A stretch of DNA of 64,000 nt from Sipunculus nudus (GCA_026874595.1 CM049313.1:74208659-74272658); one strand, 5' to 3'. Numbered from the stretch's first letter, positions 24,429 through 35,462 are shown. Numbers and translations: made by a program. The notes: a model not told the origin generated them from the letters alone.

Positions 24429-24505
24429 CACAAGAGGAAAAGAAGAAAAAGAAAGGAAGTGAGCCTGCTCCAGTGGAAGACATCACAGACTCTGATTCAG
24501 ACTGA
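24429..24505 (+). CDS. orphan terminal-exon candidate with acidic C-terminus
   Basis: After an acceptor-like TTTCTACAG, an open frame reads TQEEKKKKKGSEPAPVEDIT and ends DSDSD and TGA. An AATAAA follows 10 bases later at 24516. The Lys-rich then Ser/Asp-rich composition looks like a real nuclear-protein tail. No convincing upstream exon was found on the plus strand. It lies within an intron of the opposite-strand gene and inside a transposon, so it may be a captured exon or chance. Confidence 0.3.
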
Positions 24506-25212
24506 TGTTTTTTAAATAAACCTCTGTGCCTTACCAGTTACTCTTTTCTTTGTTGATACGTGAGAATATGTTTATCTGGTGTGAAGTTGTAAGCAGAAAT
24601 GATATAAAATATGCAACAGTTGTTTCAACAGAGATGAATTAACTCTATGGTTTAAATTCATTTTTTTTGGCAAATATGATCATAATTTAGATAAAATAAT
24701 GGGGAAAGTGTTTTTCTACCTTTATATTCATGCGGATTTTTTAACCATGTTGGTACTACAAAAGCTGGTTACCAATTTGCCATATCCTGCACACACTACA
24801 GAAACCCTGTCAATTCAAAATATGAAATAAATACTTATATATTCACAACGTATGATATAAGCCCATGCAAAACATATCACATATTGGGTTGTGGGGAATA
24901 TTTCAGGGTATAGATAAACGGAAAATGTTATAAAAATGTTTCTTGGATATTTTGAAGGAAACATTTTTAAAATATCAAAAAAATGTATTTCACAAAATGT
25001 TAATAAAATATTATGAAAACGTTTTTAAAATGTTTTACAAAAACATTTTTAAAACATCAAAATAACATTTTTAAAACGTTTTAGCAAAACGTTTTAAAAA
25101 CGTTTTTTCAAACATACAAAAAAACGTTATAAAAATATCACGAGAAAACATTTTCAAAACATTTTGCCAAACGTTTATAAAACATTTTAAAAATATTTTT
25201 GTTCTAGCTGGG

Positions 25213-25425
25213 ACCATCAAGGTACCCCTGAAAAGTGCACTCCTTTGTGAGTGAAACACGGCCTTTGGGAACGTCCTAGGGGTCTTCCCATTAAATTTAC
25301 AGAACGCTCTACCTTTGCAGGGGCCAACCGTGAAAATCTCACCGCCTCGACTGAAGTTTGAACTCAGGATCTCCCAGCTTTGAGTCCTGTGCTCTTCCAC
25401 TTAGCAACAGAAGCTGGTCTTATTT
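25213..25425 (-). mobile_element. tRNA-derived SINE-like element
   Basis: On the minus strand the sequence from about 25413 resembles the 5' part of a tRNA gene. AAGTGGAAGAGCAC sits at the A-box position and GAGTTCAAACT at the B-box position about 40 bases on, linked by CAGGACTCAAAGCTGGGAG. About 140 bp of unrelated body follow. This is the layout of a tRNA-derived SINE. No clear A-rich tail or target duplication was seen. It abuts the DNA element ending at 25212. Confidence 0.5.
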
Positions 25426-25429
25426 TAAA

Positions 25430-26170
25430 CTCTTACAGGCTTTTAGCAGGTTTGCTTTTACTTAAACTAAATATATGAATTTGAAAGACCTTTTTATTGT
25501 TGCAGCACTATCTACTATTACCGGTATCATGAATACAATTCAAATAACTACTAAACACATACTGCACTTACATAAGAATTTACTACTGTTTCTGAAGTTT
25601 GGGATGAATAAAAGAAATTATGTATTAGCTGTTAATAACACATTTTGTTGATCTAAAACCTAGTGTAAATTTTTTCCCTAGATAATTTTTGGAAGGACAA
25701 TTTAAAATGCTTGTTAAAATTTTACATGTCATTTTTATTTAAGAACCTTTGTAGAAATAAAGAAATTTAAGTAATAAATGAACTAATCTGTTGTTAATAA
25801 ATTTTAAGTTAAAGTGTTAACTGTTATCATGATTATTTGGAAAAATAATAGTAATACTAATAGATTATAATCTTTTAGATCAGCATTTATAAACTGAATT
25901 ACATCACATGTTAAGCCAGTAGGGCAGTGCAAAGACATGTATATCAGTTTATACGAGTTACAACTCTAAGACCACCCAAAACTTCTAAATCTTTTGTTTA
26001 GGATATTACTATTATTATTAAGATCTTAAAAGTTAAATTATTAATATTGTAATATAATTCATATGTCAATTAAACTGAGTTAACCTTTATTATATATCTT
26101 TACTGTGGTAACGGCAGAGGACAACCATGTAAGGGCCGGAGAAAAACAGCGCCAACAGTCCTTATTATAT
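25430..26170. other. AT-rich non-coding stretch
   Basis: No repeat array or coding frame recognised. It is the upstream part of the first intron of the minus-strand gene if that gene starts near 26177. Confidence 0.4.
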
Positions 26171-26176
26171 GCTTAC

Positions 26177-26256
26177 TTGCGGCAGATGATCAAGTTCGTT
26201 CCGTGTTTATGACAGTGTGTTGTTTTTTTCACTGTGAATCGTTCAATCAGTGTCAG
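26177..26256. promoter_or_regulatory. putative divergent promoter / 5' noncoding exon
   Basis: On the minus strand CTGCCGCAA is followed by a donor GTAAGC (26171-26176). This could splice to the acceptor at 21252 and so provide the 5' noncoding exon of the coiled-coil gene. On the plus strand an ATG in a good context (CAGATGG, 26257) lies only 80 bp away. Two opposite starts this close suggest one bidirectional promoter. No TATA box is evident. Confidence 0.45.
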
Positions 26257-26380
26257 ATGGCCGCCATATTGAAAGTTTGTTTTGGAGACGTGACGTCATT
26301 ACAGGTTCCCGCTGATTGGACGCTTCCAATCGTGAACATTCAACGGGAACTGACCAAATGTGCCAAAGTCCAAGTCACAG
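26257..26380 (+). CDS. first coding exon of an unrecognised gene
   Basis: The ATG at 26257 has purine at -3 and G at +4. The 41-codon frame begins MAAILKVCFGDVTSLQVPAD and continues with WTLPIVNIQRELTKCAKVQV, ending at a consensus donor ACAG|GTAAGG (phase 1). Composition is protein-like, and the segment is locally richer in CpG than the flanks, as expected of a first exon. I do not recognise the family. No secretion signal is evident. The rest of the gene lies downstream; 31933-31965 is a possible next exon and the remainder is not found in this window. It stands head to head with the coiled-coil gene. Confidence 0.5.
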
Positions 26381-26588
26381 GTAAGGAAGGCCACACGCAC
26401 CGAATCAGGGCCGACTGCGAAGTTCATCAGGTACAGATTTGATGGCATGCTGATCACCTCATTTTATGCCGTAGGCCCAGGTGTGACTACAGAACAAGGC
26501 GTAAAATTTGCAAGAAATGAAAAAATAAATAAATAATAAAAAGAAGCAAGTTAATTTTCAGTAAGAGATTGGTAAAAAAAAAATAACA

Positions 26589-26591
26589 ACA

Positions 26592-26667
<76 letters not shown>

Positions 26668-26670
26668 TGT
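26589..26670. repeat. 82-bp perfect palindrome around (AT)n
   Basis: ACAGGCATAT at the left and ATATGCCTGT at the right enclose an uninterrupted AT run, making the whole block self-complementary. It could extrude as a cruciform. Confidence 0.85.
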
Positions 26671-26698
26671 ATAGACTATAGGTCTCAGGAAAGATGGA

Positions 26699-26712
26699 GG
26701 GGGGGGGGGGGG
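26699..26712. repeat. G14 homopolymer
   Basis: Uninterrupted run of G, able to form G-quadruplexes. Confidence 0.95.
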
Positions 26713-27238
26713 CAGAGACTATGTATTGAGGAGATATAATGCCACAAACGTTTGGGAATAAAAACTCTGAAAAAGTTTATTTTACTCTTACTCGCAATAT
26801 GGTGGCTTTAAATAAACCCCCTTCCCTAGCTCTGGATCCTTTATTCTTGGCCTTTCTGCTTAATTAATTACACACACATGATGAGTACTGTAAAATGATA
26901 TGAATTAGCTATTTCTACTGGAAGAAATTGATTTTTGATGCATTAAATATATATATATCTCATTAATGTAGCAATATATACTTACATTTTAAAAAATATG
27001 CAAAACAAATTTAGTATTTCCTTTGTGAAATTCCAGTGTTTTAACACTACATGTGATCAACGACATTTATACCTTTGTGTTGCAGTCCCCTACAATATTT
27101 TTGTATTGGCCTAAATAAATTATATGAAAATGTATATACTTATTGCTGAACGAAACTTTCACCAAACAGAGCATGTATCTTCATCCGGTGATAACGTAAT
27201 ATAATAATAAGTTCTCTCCCGTGTAGACTATTTATTCA

Positions 27239-27275
27239 CGTGCGCGCGCGCGCGCGCGCACACACACACACACAG
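27239..27275. repeat. (CG)n(CA)n alternating tract
   Basis: Alternating purine-pyrimidine CG then CA repeats, a sequence type prone to Z-DNA. Confidence 0.9.
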
Positions 27276-27819
27276 ATATATATGTAGGTTAATAAAAAAT
27301 TGCCTAACTCTTATTCCCTATTGAAAAGGTCCTTTATAAATCAAAATTATGCACATAATATTTAACTGGTTGTCTGGGTATATATATGCATTATGCGGAT
27401 AATATGGAAACCCATATGGTTATAGACCAGAAAAAATCAGTATAAAATAAAAGTTTGTTGAAGATAATGTGTGTGACTGAACTGAATTTGTTTATTTATG
27501 TTGAGACAGGGATTAAGGCTTCTGCTTAATAATACTCTCGGCATAGCTCACCCTGCTGCAAACTCAATCACGCACAACAGCAGCTGTAACAAAAGGCCAG
27601 CGTATTGACATGCAGACATTAACATAAATGTATGAAGGTGTAGACTCACCTGGCGCCTGGATCTCTGTGTTATTGCAGCTAATGTATATAATAACAGTAA
27701 TACATCTAATATATTGATTTTACCACTGATTACTGAATACATATCAATATAACAATCTCAGCAACGTTATAATAAATTAAATTTAACTTATTCAATTTAT
27801 CTTATTTCATTTTATATTT

Positions 27820-27895
27820 TCACCTCGACTGACTGTAAGTCGTCTGAGCTGTAGGGATAAAGCCTTTGTCCGTCATCCTTAATCCCGGACATTTG
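27820..27895 (+). repeat. isolated family C head
   Basis: A degraded hairpin (27822-27850) with arms like CGACTGACT and AGTCGTCTGAGCT is followed by TTTGTCCGTCATCC. This is the start of a family C element with no recognisable body. Confidence 0.55.
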
Positions 27896-28173
27896 TTAAA
27901 AGTTATACGTGAAGTAACCGCAAGACCTAGGAAGTTTGTCCTGCATATGCTGATAGATTTTAATTAGTTTTCTGTGGTAACCGAATACAGGTCCATGCAG
28001 TAAAACCTAATTTCTTTGGGTCAGAGCACGATAACGTGTTTTAGCATAAAAAGCTATAAAAATCCCGTCATTAACTTTTCGTACAAATGGGCATATTTAC
28101 CAGGAACATGTGGATGAACAATCATGACATTTAAAACATTCATGTTTTTAGCTATTGCAGGAAATCTCCATGA

Positions 28174-28287
28174 CGCCTCATGTAATCTTCCTGTTTTTAC
28201 TTATTGTATCCGCTAAAACGAAGTTTTAAACGCCTCATGTAATCTTCCTGTTTTTACTTATTGTATCCGCTAAAATGAAGTTAACGC
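28174..28287 (+). repeat. 57-bp tandem duplication at the start of a family A element
   Basis: Two copies (from 28174 and 28231) of a 57-bp unit beginning CGCCTCATGTAATC and containing the family A start GTATCCGCTAAAA. The element head has been duplicated together with adjacent sequence. Confidence 0.8.
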
Positions 28288-29748
28288 TAAAACGAAGTTT
28301 TTTCTGATACTATGTTTTTGACCGGGTTCCGCCGCCGCCGCCGCCGCGTTCGTTTCCGGAGAACTCCTCTGAGACTCTGAGACGGACGAATTTTTCTGAA
28401 ACTTACACCAATTATCGGGTCAAATGTGAACTGGTGCCTAACCAATTTGCGTTGATCTCTGACATTTCCTCTCTGCCCAGCGTCCATTTGTGCGTCTGTT
28501 TCCATACATAAACCCACAAATCTCGGGAACCGTTTGACCGATCAGGAAAAAAAAATTGTACAAATGTAGCCCATGGATAGCTTTATAGCCTAACATACAC
28601 AAAAAATGGTGGCGCCACCTGCAACCATGTTTGCACAATGTCCATCTGTTCATCTGCCTTGGGTTAAAATCACTCATATCTCTGCAATGGTTTGACTAAC
28701 TCACCTGAAATTCGGCAAGCGTATATACATCCTGGATAGCTTTCTTGATTTTTTTTACAGGTGGCGCCACCTACATTCACGTTCACGCTGCAGACATCAT
28801 AACTAATATCTCAGGAACCGTTTGACCGATTTGGCCCAAATTTTGCATGTGTACAGATCTCACATAGCTCTTTATCATACGCTAAACTGGTTGCGCCACC
28901 TGCTACCAATTTTGCACAGCGTCTGTCTGTTTGTCTGCCGTCAGCTAAAATCACTCATATCTCTGTAGTGGTTTGACTTATTTCCCTAAAACATGTTGCG
29001 TGTTTATACATCCTTGACAGCTTTCTTGATTTTATGACAGGTGGCGCCACCTACATTCTAGTTTACGCTGCAGACATCCGAGCCCATATCTCGGGAACCG
29101 TTTGACCGATTGGGCCAAAATTTTGCATGTGTAAAGATCTCACATAGCTCTTTATCATACACTAAACTGGAGGGGCCACCTGCAACCCTTTTTGCCCGGC
29201 GTCTGTCTGTTTGTCTCCCGTTGGCTTAAATCATTCATATCTCTGAAGTGGTTTGACATAACTGCCTAAAAATTTGCAGGTTTATACATACTGGACAGCT
29301 TTCTTGATTTTATGACAGGTGGCGCCACCTACATTCATGTTAACGCTGCAGACATTCAGGCTTATATCTCAGGACTGGTTGGACACATCCCCCTGAAATT
29401 TTGCATGTGTATAGATCCCACAGATCTCTTAATCATATACAAAATTGGTGGCGCCACCATTTTTGCACAAGTCCTTCTGGTTGTCTGCTGTGGGATAAAA
29501 ATCACTCATATCGAGCAGTGGTTTGACTTTTCTGCCTAAAATTTTGCATATGTATACAACTTGGACAGCTTTCTGGATTTGTGGTAGGTGGCGTAACCTA
29601 CATACACATTTCGGCTGCAGACATACATGCTAATATGCAACACACCTCACTCTATTTCCCCTTGCCACTCAATCCATGCCTCATTTCACCCGTTCCACTC
29701 TGATTTAGGCGGATATACCTAGTCGCTTGTCGACTACCCGTATTCTAG
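28263..29748 (+). repeat. family A hairpin-headed repeat element with GGCGCC palindromes
   Basis: Starts with a degraded hairpin (28263-28310, GTATCCGC against GATAC) and a CCG triplet run (about 28328-28345). Four tandem units of about 280 bp follow, each with two half-units separated by AGGTGGCGCCACCT-like palindromes (28608, 28761, 28889, 29040, 29317, 29446). A TTTGACCGATC motif and GTCTGTCTG recur. The 3' end has GGCGGATA (29708-29715), a hairpin TAGTCG...CGACTA (29720-29736) and terminal CTAG (29745-29748). This layout fits a non-autonomous rolling-circle element. Confidence 0.78.
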
Positions 29749-29759
29749 TTTGAGGATGG

Positions 29760-30900
29760 TCATATTTGTGATCATATTCTTGGTCATATTCTTCCTGGAT
29801 AATATATCATGTAGGTGACCAGAGAAGTGTTTTCTCCTTGTATTAGTTTGTTTTGTACCAACCTATAGGTGACCAGAGCTTGTGTTATTCTAGTTTTTAT
29901 TCATAGTTGTGAGAATTTGACAAATCACAGCCAACTGCAATATGGCTAAAACCGTATCTGTTGAACCCAGTGAGTTCAAACTTCACTCTTCGACAGGTCC
30001 TGAAAGGGAAACAAAAGGTTAGTAGGAGACTGTTACCTACGTTTTCGAGTTCTTGAGCAAAGGTACTTGCCTCCGTACCTCATTAAAAAAGCAAAAAAAA
30101 AATCACTCAAAAGGCCAGATTTCTTGGAACGAGCCACATGGATTGTCATGGATTCAAAATACTTTATGACTGCCATTGTCGCTGCAAACTAGTGGCGCCA
30201 CCTGCAATCTTTCCAATTTAGGCATCTTTATACTTGTATTTTACTTGTATTTTTTTTTGTGAAAAAAACCAGCGGACACGGAAGAGTGTGACTCTCTCGT
30301 CAGTTTTTGGGACCTTTCCGATAATTGCAGAACATACAGATATTCTACGGACTTTATATAGACTTTATATACGGATTGTCTTCAGTTTGCCTTTGGGATT
30401 ATTACCAGAACTTCTCTTTTGGATTACCACAGATTGTTTTTGAGATTAAATCGGACTATTCAGTGAGAAGATTTACATGAACTGTTCTTCTTCATTATTT
30501 ATGCTAAAAGACTCTTGTGGGACTGTGACAGTGGTGGTATCCAGAAATCAAAGCTTAGGATCCGGACTCTGGTAATGTACATTTTATTATGGTTGTGTTT
30601 TAAATACTGTATGACTGTATTGATTTCGTGTGTAGTGTTAGGATTGTTCTAAGAATAAATTAAAATTACGTGTTAACAAAAAAAACCACTGACTTCTTTA
30701 TTCATTCCCCTCGACGTTTCATGCTGCCTATAGTTGTGCCTATATTTTTTTTTATCTCCGTAACAAAATTTGTGCTCGTCACGATTACGTGATCTGTTAT
30801 TATTAGGTTCCGTAACAATATATAGACCCCATTATTCTGTCGATTTTTCGCAATTTCTAAAGAGTAAAATACTAAATTCTCGTCCGTGATAGTTTTAACA
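29760..30900. other. unclassified region
   Basis: Contains one palindrome AGTGGCGCCACCT (30192) typical of family A, one orphan exon candidate (29942-30017) and a T/A-rich remainder ending in GTGTTAACA followed by A8 near 30680. That ending could be an old retroelement end. Nothing can be assigned firmly. Confidence 0.3.
29942..30017 (+). CDS. orphan first-exon candidate
   Basis: An ATG opens MAKTVSVEPSEFKLHSSTGP and runs 25 codons to AAAAG|GTTAGTAG, a plausible donor. No later exon was identified, and it lies between repeats, so it may be a host exon, the start of a transposon protein or chance. Confidence 0.2.
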
Positions 30901-30918
30901 TCTGCGTCTGAATAAGGC

Positions 30919-30920
<2 letters not shown>

Positions 30921-30966
<46 letters not shown>
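30921..30966. repeat. (TAA)n microsatellite
   Basis: About 15 TAA units. Confidence 0.95.
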
Positions 30967-30968
<2 letters not shown>

Positions 30969-31932
30969 TAAAAGGTGTGGTTCTCAGGCACCGCCCGCGT
31001 CAATTTTAAACCTCCGCTTAAAAAAAAATATATTGATTTTCAATAGAAATTTACCAATTTTGAGCTCTATATCCGCTCTGACATTACTTTCAAGAAGACA
31101 AATTCATACAATTTTGATTTATTTTCCTTTTTTTATGTAGTGCGTTTACTTGTTAAGCAAAATAAATCTGTTATTATCATGCTTTTTCCTTATCATTTGA
31201 CATTTTAATCGAAACATACAAAAAAAATTAAAAAATAAAAAAAACCGCCCGACCACATTGATTTATGAAAAAATTGCCTGCATGAGATCCAAACCTTATT
31301 TATTTATTTTTTTGTTGTTTTTTGCCTAAAGGTCGTTTATATAACGACGTCTAATTTTTCTTTCCCTTTGCATATTTTGAAATCCATATCCTTAAAATTG
31401 CCTAGTTTGAAATATTTTATACTATTCGCGACACAGCAGATTTCTGTACTTGCAATTGACGGGTAAAATTTATGCGTGCCGGGGTTATTACCTTTGAACT
31501 GTTTCAAACTTTTTATGAGTAATAATAGATCCACAGTTGAAGTGCATGGTCCAAGTATATACATACAGCACATGAGACTTAAATTCCTAAAGGTATAGGA
31601 ATTATAGGGAAAACTATGACGATGTTACATGAGTGCACTCCTATTACACTTTATTATTCTTTTATCTATCGATATTTGACCTATACTGATTCGAGCTATA
31701 GGTGTGGTGTTCTGCAGGGATATACTGTCACTAGCTGTTCAGGCTGCAGAAGAGGGCTACACGAAAGATCACCTTATCTTCTAATAATTCACACGCACAT
31801 GATCTGTTCATATAGTTCCCTAGGATTATTAACTCTACAGAAAATATCTATATATACAATTATAATGTTGGTTTGTTTTTATGTTATATTAATGAAATTT
31901 TACCTATAATTGTATTTGAATTCTTTTTACAG

Positions 31933-31965
31933 AGCAAGAAGAATGCATTTCTTCTATTTGCCAGG
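31933..31965 (+). CDS. possible second exon of the 26257 gene
   Basis: Bounded by TTTTTACAG and GTATAT and open in the phase left by the donor at 26380, giving QEECISSICQ. It is very short and supported only by splice signals and phase. Confidence 0.2.
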
Positions 31966-31969
31966 GTAT

Positions 31970-32780
31970 ATATAAAAACTGCAGCCTACAGTAAAACTTC
32001 ACAATTTAATGGGGTTGTAATTAGGAACACTATCATTAACGTTATCGATCCTTGTTCCTTGTTTTGCAAGATCAGTATTCAAAAGGGTCCTAATCACATA
32101 CAAAACATGTTGAATTATTACGAAAAATAGCGTCCTCTCTTTGAAATAAAATGGCACCTGCCAAAATATTGCCTTGAAACCGTTGGCTTATACTGATGTA
32201 GACGACTGTTAAACAGATTGGTCGGGGCGCGATTACTGGCCCAAAATAAACACATGGCGATCACCACCTACGTTTAGGTTTTTTCAGACTTTTACAACCG
32301 ATGTTTCACAACCGTGCAGTTTCTTATATCTAGACAACTCCATGTTTGTGATTTGTCGCTCATGCGCAAAATCGGACATCCGGTCAAGCGGCCTTGTTAT
32401 GGTAAACAGACACATGTCACGCGGACCATATTTACTAAAACACAGAACCATGACAAGGTGATAAGAAGCTAAAAAAAAGGGGGGGGGGTACTGAAACTGT
32501 TCTATGGGAAGGTTTTGCTAAGAAACTTTTGTATAAAGCAAAACTAAATTGATAGTGCACATGTGAACAAATAGGCTTAATATTGCTTCAGATTATGTCC
32601 CTTTAAACGTCATCTAAAAATATTTTCCTCCACCTAAGAATCTTTTTTATTTATTTTATTACATTTTATAATCATGTACGTGTTTATTATTTTGTTTTCT
32701 CAATATTGTGAAAAGTTATAATGTTTTCTTCTTGCACGATATCTGCATTATATAACCTACTATATTAAATATTGATATTT
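31970..32780. other. non-coding, nothing recognised
   Basis: AT-rich sequence with a G10 run at about 32479. No coding frame or repeat array is supported. Confidence 0.4.
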
Positions 32781-32785
32781 AGAGG

Positions 32786-33970
32786 CAGGGTTGGGTTTTA
32801 TCCGGATAAAACTTTCTTAATCCACAATGGATAAACCTTGGTTTTACCCGGTTTAATGCAGTTTTATCAGATTATACAGGATTTAACTGGATCAAACTAA
32901 GAATCACCTTGTAAAATTTAATCAAATTAACATAAATGATAATCTGGAAAAATAAGTTTAGAAGTTTAATAAACATATTAACAATGTATGTTTTTTTTTA
33001 TCCAATTGATAAGTTCCTCCAGGTTCATGTTTCCCTGCAGCCACTATAGCTTATGCTCAACACACACCAGAATGAGGAGCTGTCACTTTGTCTTCCATGT
33101 TACTTTTCTGGCTGGTAGTCAATTTCTGAATAGGATGTATCATCTTTATAACATCATCCCCAGCCATTAGATATTTAGCCTACTCATAGTCACAGGACAG
33201 GCTTACAGGGTGAATTTGCAACCCTTTGATCCAAAGGAGGTTTCTCCTCTCAGGCTGTCATGACTGGATGGTTGTCAAATGGTAGCCCACTATTTCTGCA
33301 TGTGTAAACATGCATTACAAGAGGCAAAAGGGTCCAGAATCACACTACTACCCCACATTCAGAGATACCTACTTGAGCAAGATAGCTTTTCAAGTATTTT
33401 ATTATTTGCCTTTTGAAAGGTCACCCCAACAAAATTATTGACAATGTGACTGTTGTCACTGTATATCTTAAGTCATTTATTTAATAAATAACTGGATTAT
33501 ATGTACATCTCTCCAGATGTAACAATAGATGTTTTTCTGTGAATATATGATATTTTATGGTACCACTGATTGTGGAGTTTAACTAAACATGTGTGAACTG
33601 AATTTATTTCGCTTTTTTTATAGTGTAATGTACAAAATAGGTGATGTTTTAGCAGTGAAATAATCTCAATTTTCAAAAATTATTATTAAAATCATGGCAT
33701 GATTATCTGTGACAATAACAATGCGTTTTATGTATAAATATATATGGTCACATAATAATTCAGTTAACTAGACATAAATATTCCTTATAAGAACTGTATT
33801 TTTTGCAAATTTTTTGCAAAAGCTAAACTTAATATAAAATGTCTACTTTACAGACGGTATACACCCAAACTTCGGATAAAACTTGATAAAACCTGTTTTA
33901 TCCGATCCGGATTAATCCGGATTTATCCAGTGGATTAAACTGACTGCGGATAAATCTGCGAACCCGACAT
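32786..33970. mobile_element. 1.2-kb DNA element with GGATAAA-rich ends
   Basis: Left end CAGGGTTGGGTTTTATCCGG and right end GGATAAATCTGCGAACCC are loosely inverted. Both ends carry clusters of TTTATCC/GGATAAA and ATCCGGAT palindromes (32790-32890 and 33880-33955). The middle is non-coding. It is probably a non-autonomous element with subterminal transposase-site repeats. The exact ends are not certain. Confidence 0.5.
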
Positions 33971-34270
33971 GTTGAGAAACATACTCTTCGAGTCAGCCCT
34001 CAGGTATACAGTTATATATAAATGAACTATATAATGTATATACTCTTGTGGCAATAAAATGAATTAAATTGAACTGAATCAAGACCTCCATGCAGGCAGT
34101 CTTCTCTTGAGTATTGCAGTCCTCGGTCTCTCATTATACAGGATTTTCGACATACTGAGTCTGTGTTTAGTACTTTTGCTATTTATCTGCCAACAGTGCG
34201 GTGATCCCATCCTTTTGAAAAAAAAAAAAACAAAAAAACTCTAAGACATTCCGTTCCATGAAACTCCAGA

Positions 34271-34490
34271 AGCGGATCCAGGGAAGGGGGGGGGGGAGTC
34301 CAGGGGGTCCTGACCCACCCCCCTTTTTCATCAAAAACAATGTTTTTAAAGGGCTTCAGACTAAATTTGGCGGCCTGGAACCCCCCCCCCCCCTTTTTTT
34401 TTTTAGACCTGGGGACCTTTCATTGTGGTTTTCATTCGTCCTTCTGGTTTGGACCCCTCCCCCTTTTCCTAAATCCTGGATCCGCCCCTG
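34271..34490. repeat. GGATCCGCCCCTG-type MITE
   Basis: GCGGATCCAGGG at the left and CCTGGATCCGCCCCT at the right form terminal inverted repeats around about 190 bp with G10 and C13 runs. Isolated pieces of the same ends occur near 38410, 45715, 45760, 52370 and 52935. The Pro/Gly-rich frame across it is a by-product. Confidence 0.65.
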
Positions 34491-35460
34491 AACTCCTAGA
34501 CAATCCGTCTACCACCGTAGCCATTTTTCTTGAAACTGTCACTCGCATTCATAACTATGACTTTTAATCCTTCCAGTCTGTATCTTTGGCTGAACCAATC
34601 TTAACGCAAATGGCATTGAAAAAATAAGGAAAGTTGACACCCATGCATGGCAGACGGGTTATTTTTAGACTGAAACTGATCTACAGATGCCACCACGTGG
34701 AGGCAGACATGGTAGTGCCATGCATGTGTCATTTTACATAGCTCGGCTCTGATATTGTATTTTTGAAAAGCTATTTTGAATTCGGGGATACTGCAGCTGA
34801 TTTCTTAGATATGTTAAAAGCTAAAAGATAATATCTTAACGTTACACCAAGAAATGGAACATTTACCACCAGGCTTTTACGAGTCAAAAAGAGAGGTTTT
34901 TTTTTTTGGGGGGGGGGGGTGCGCATCCGATATATTGCGTATACCATGCATCTTCCTGTGAGCGCGGTGTCGTTCGTAGAGCGATTGAGATCGGCTCTAT
35001 AGTCTATACGAAACAAGACCGCGCTCATTGGAAGATGGGCGTAAACAATTTAAAAATTGGCTCGATGGTTTTGTGAGGGCGGGGAGGGGTAAAAGAACAT
35101 GAACGCGCGTCTTATTGTGACTGTCAAGATCGATTGCAATCCAGATGAAATGAACATGCTTTATACTGCAGCCTGTAGAAATTGTTATCCGTGAGGGCAT
35201 TCAGTTGATTCCAACAATGTTTTATTGCAACGATGATTAGAAAACATATAGATGTATATATATAAATGTATACATAAATGCTCCTTTTTAAATGATGCAT
35301 CAAGTTCAAGATGTATATTCCTCAACAACAATATTTACGACATGCATGCAAGCATTCTGCACACATCAACTGCATATGTAAATCTAAATACCTATGTGCG
35401 CGAATATATGCGTATACTAAAAAAAAACATGATTCAATCACAATATATGTATATACCTTA

Positions 35461-35462
<2 letters not shown>

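Larger units (their letters stand above)
21804..25212. mobile_element. 3.4-kb DNA element with AAAACATTTT-rich ends
   Basis: The left end CCCAGGTAGCACAAAAC (about 21805) and right end TTTTTGTTCTAGCTGGG (to 25212) are imperfect inverted repeats. Next to both ends lie several hundred bases of short repeats built on AAAACATTTTTAAAATG (21815-22340 and 24930-25200). The middle has microsatellites and one exon-like stretch (24429-24505). No transposase was recognised, so it is probably non-autonomous. It lies in the first intron of the coiled-coil gene. The exact ends and target duplication are uncertain. Confidence 0.55.

Noticed and set aside
27822-27850. Hairpins such as this one considered as tRNA or snRNA genes
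   Set aside because: They lack A- and B-box spacing or Sm-site features, and match the repeat-element heads elsewhere in the window.
30520-30690. A possible old LTR end and primer site (GTGGTGGTATCC, later GTGTTAACA)
   Set aside because: No second LTR, no target duplication, and the putative primer site matches no tRNA 3' end I know.
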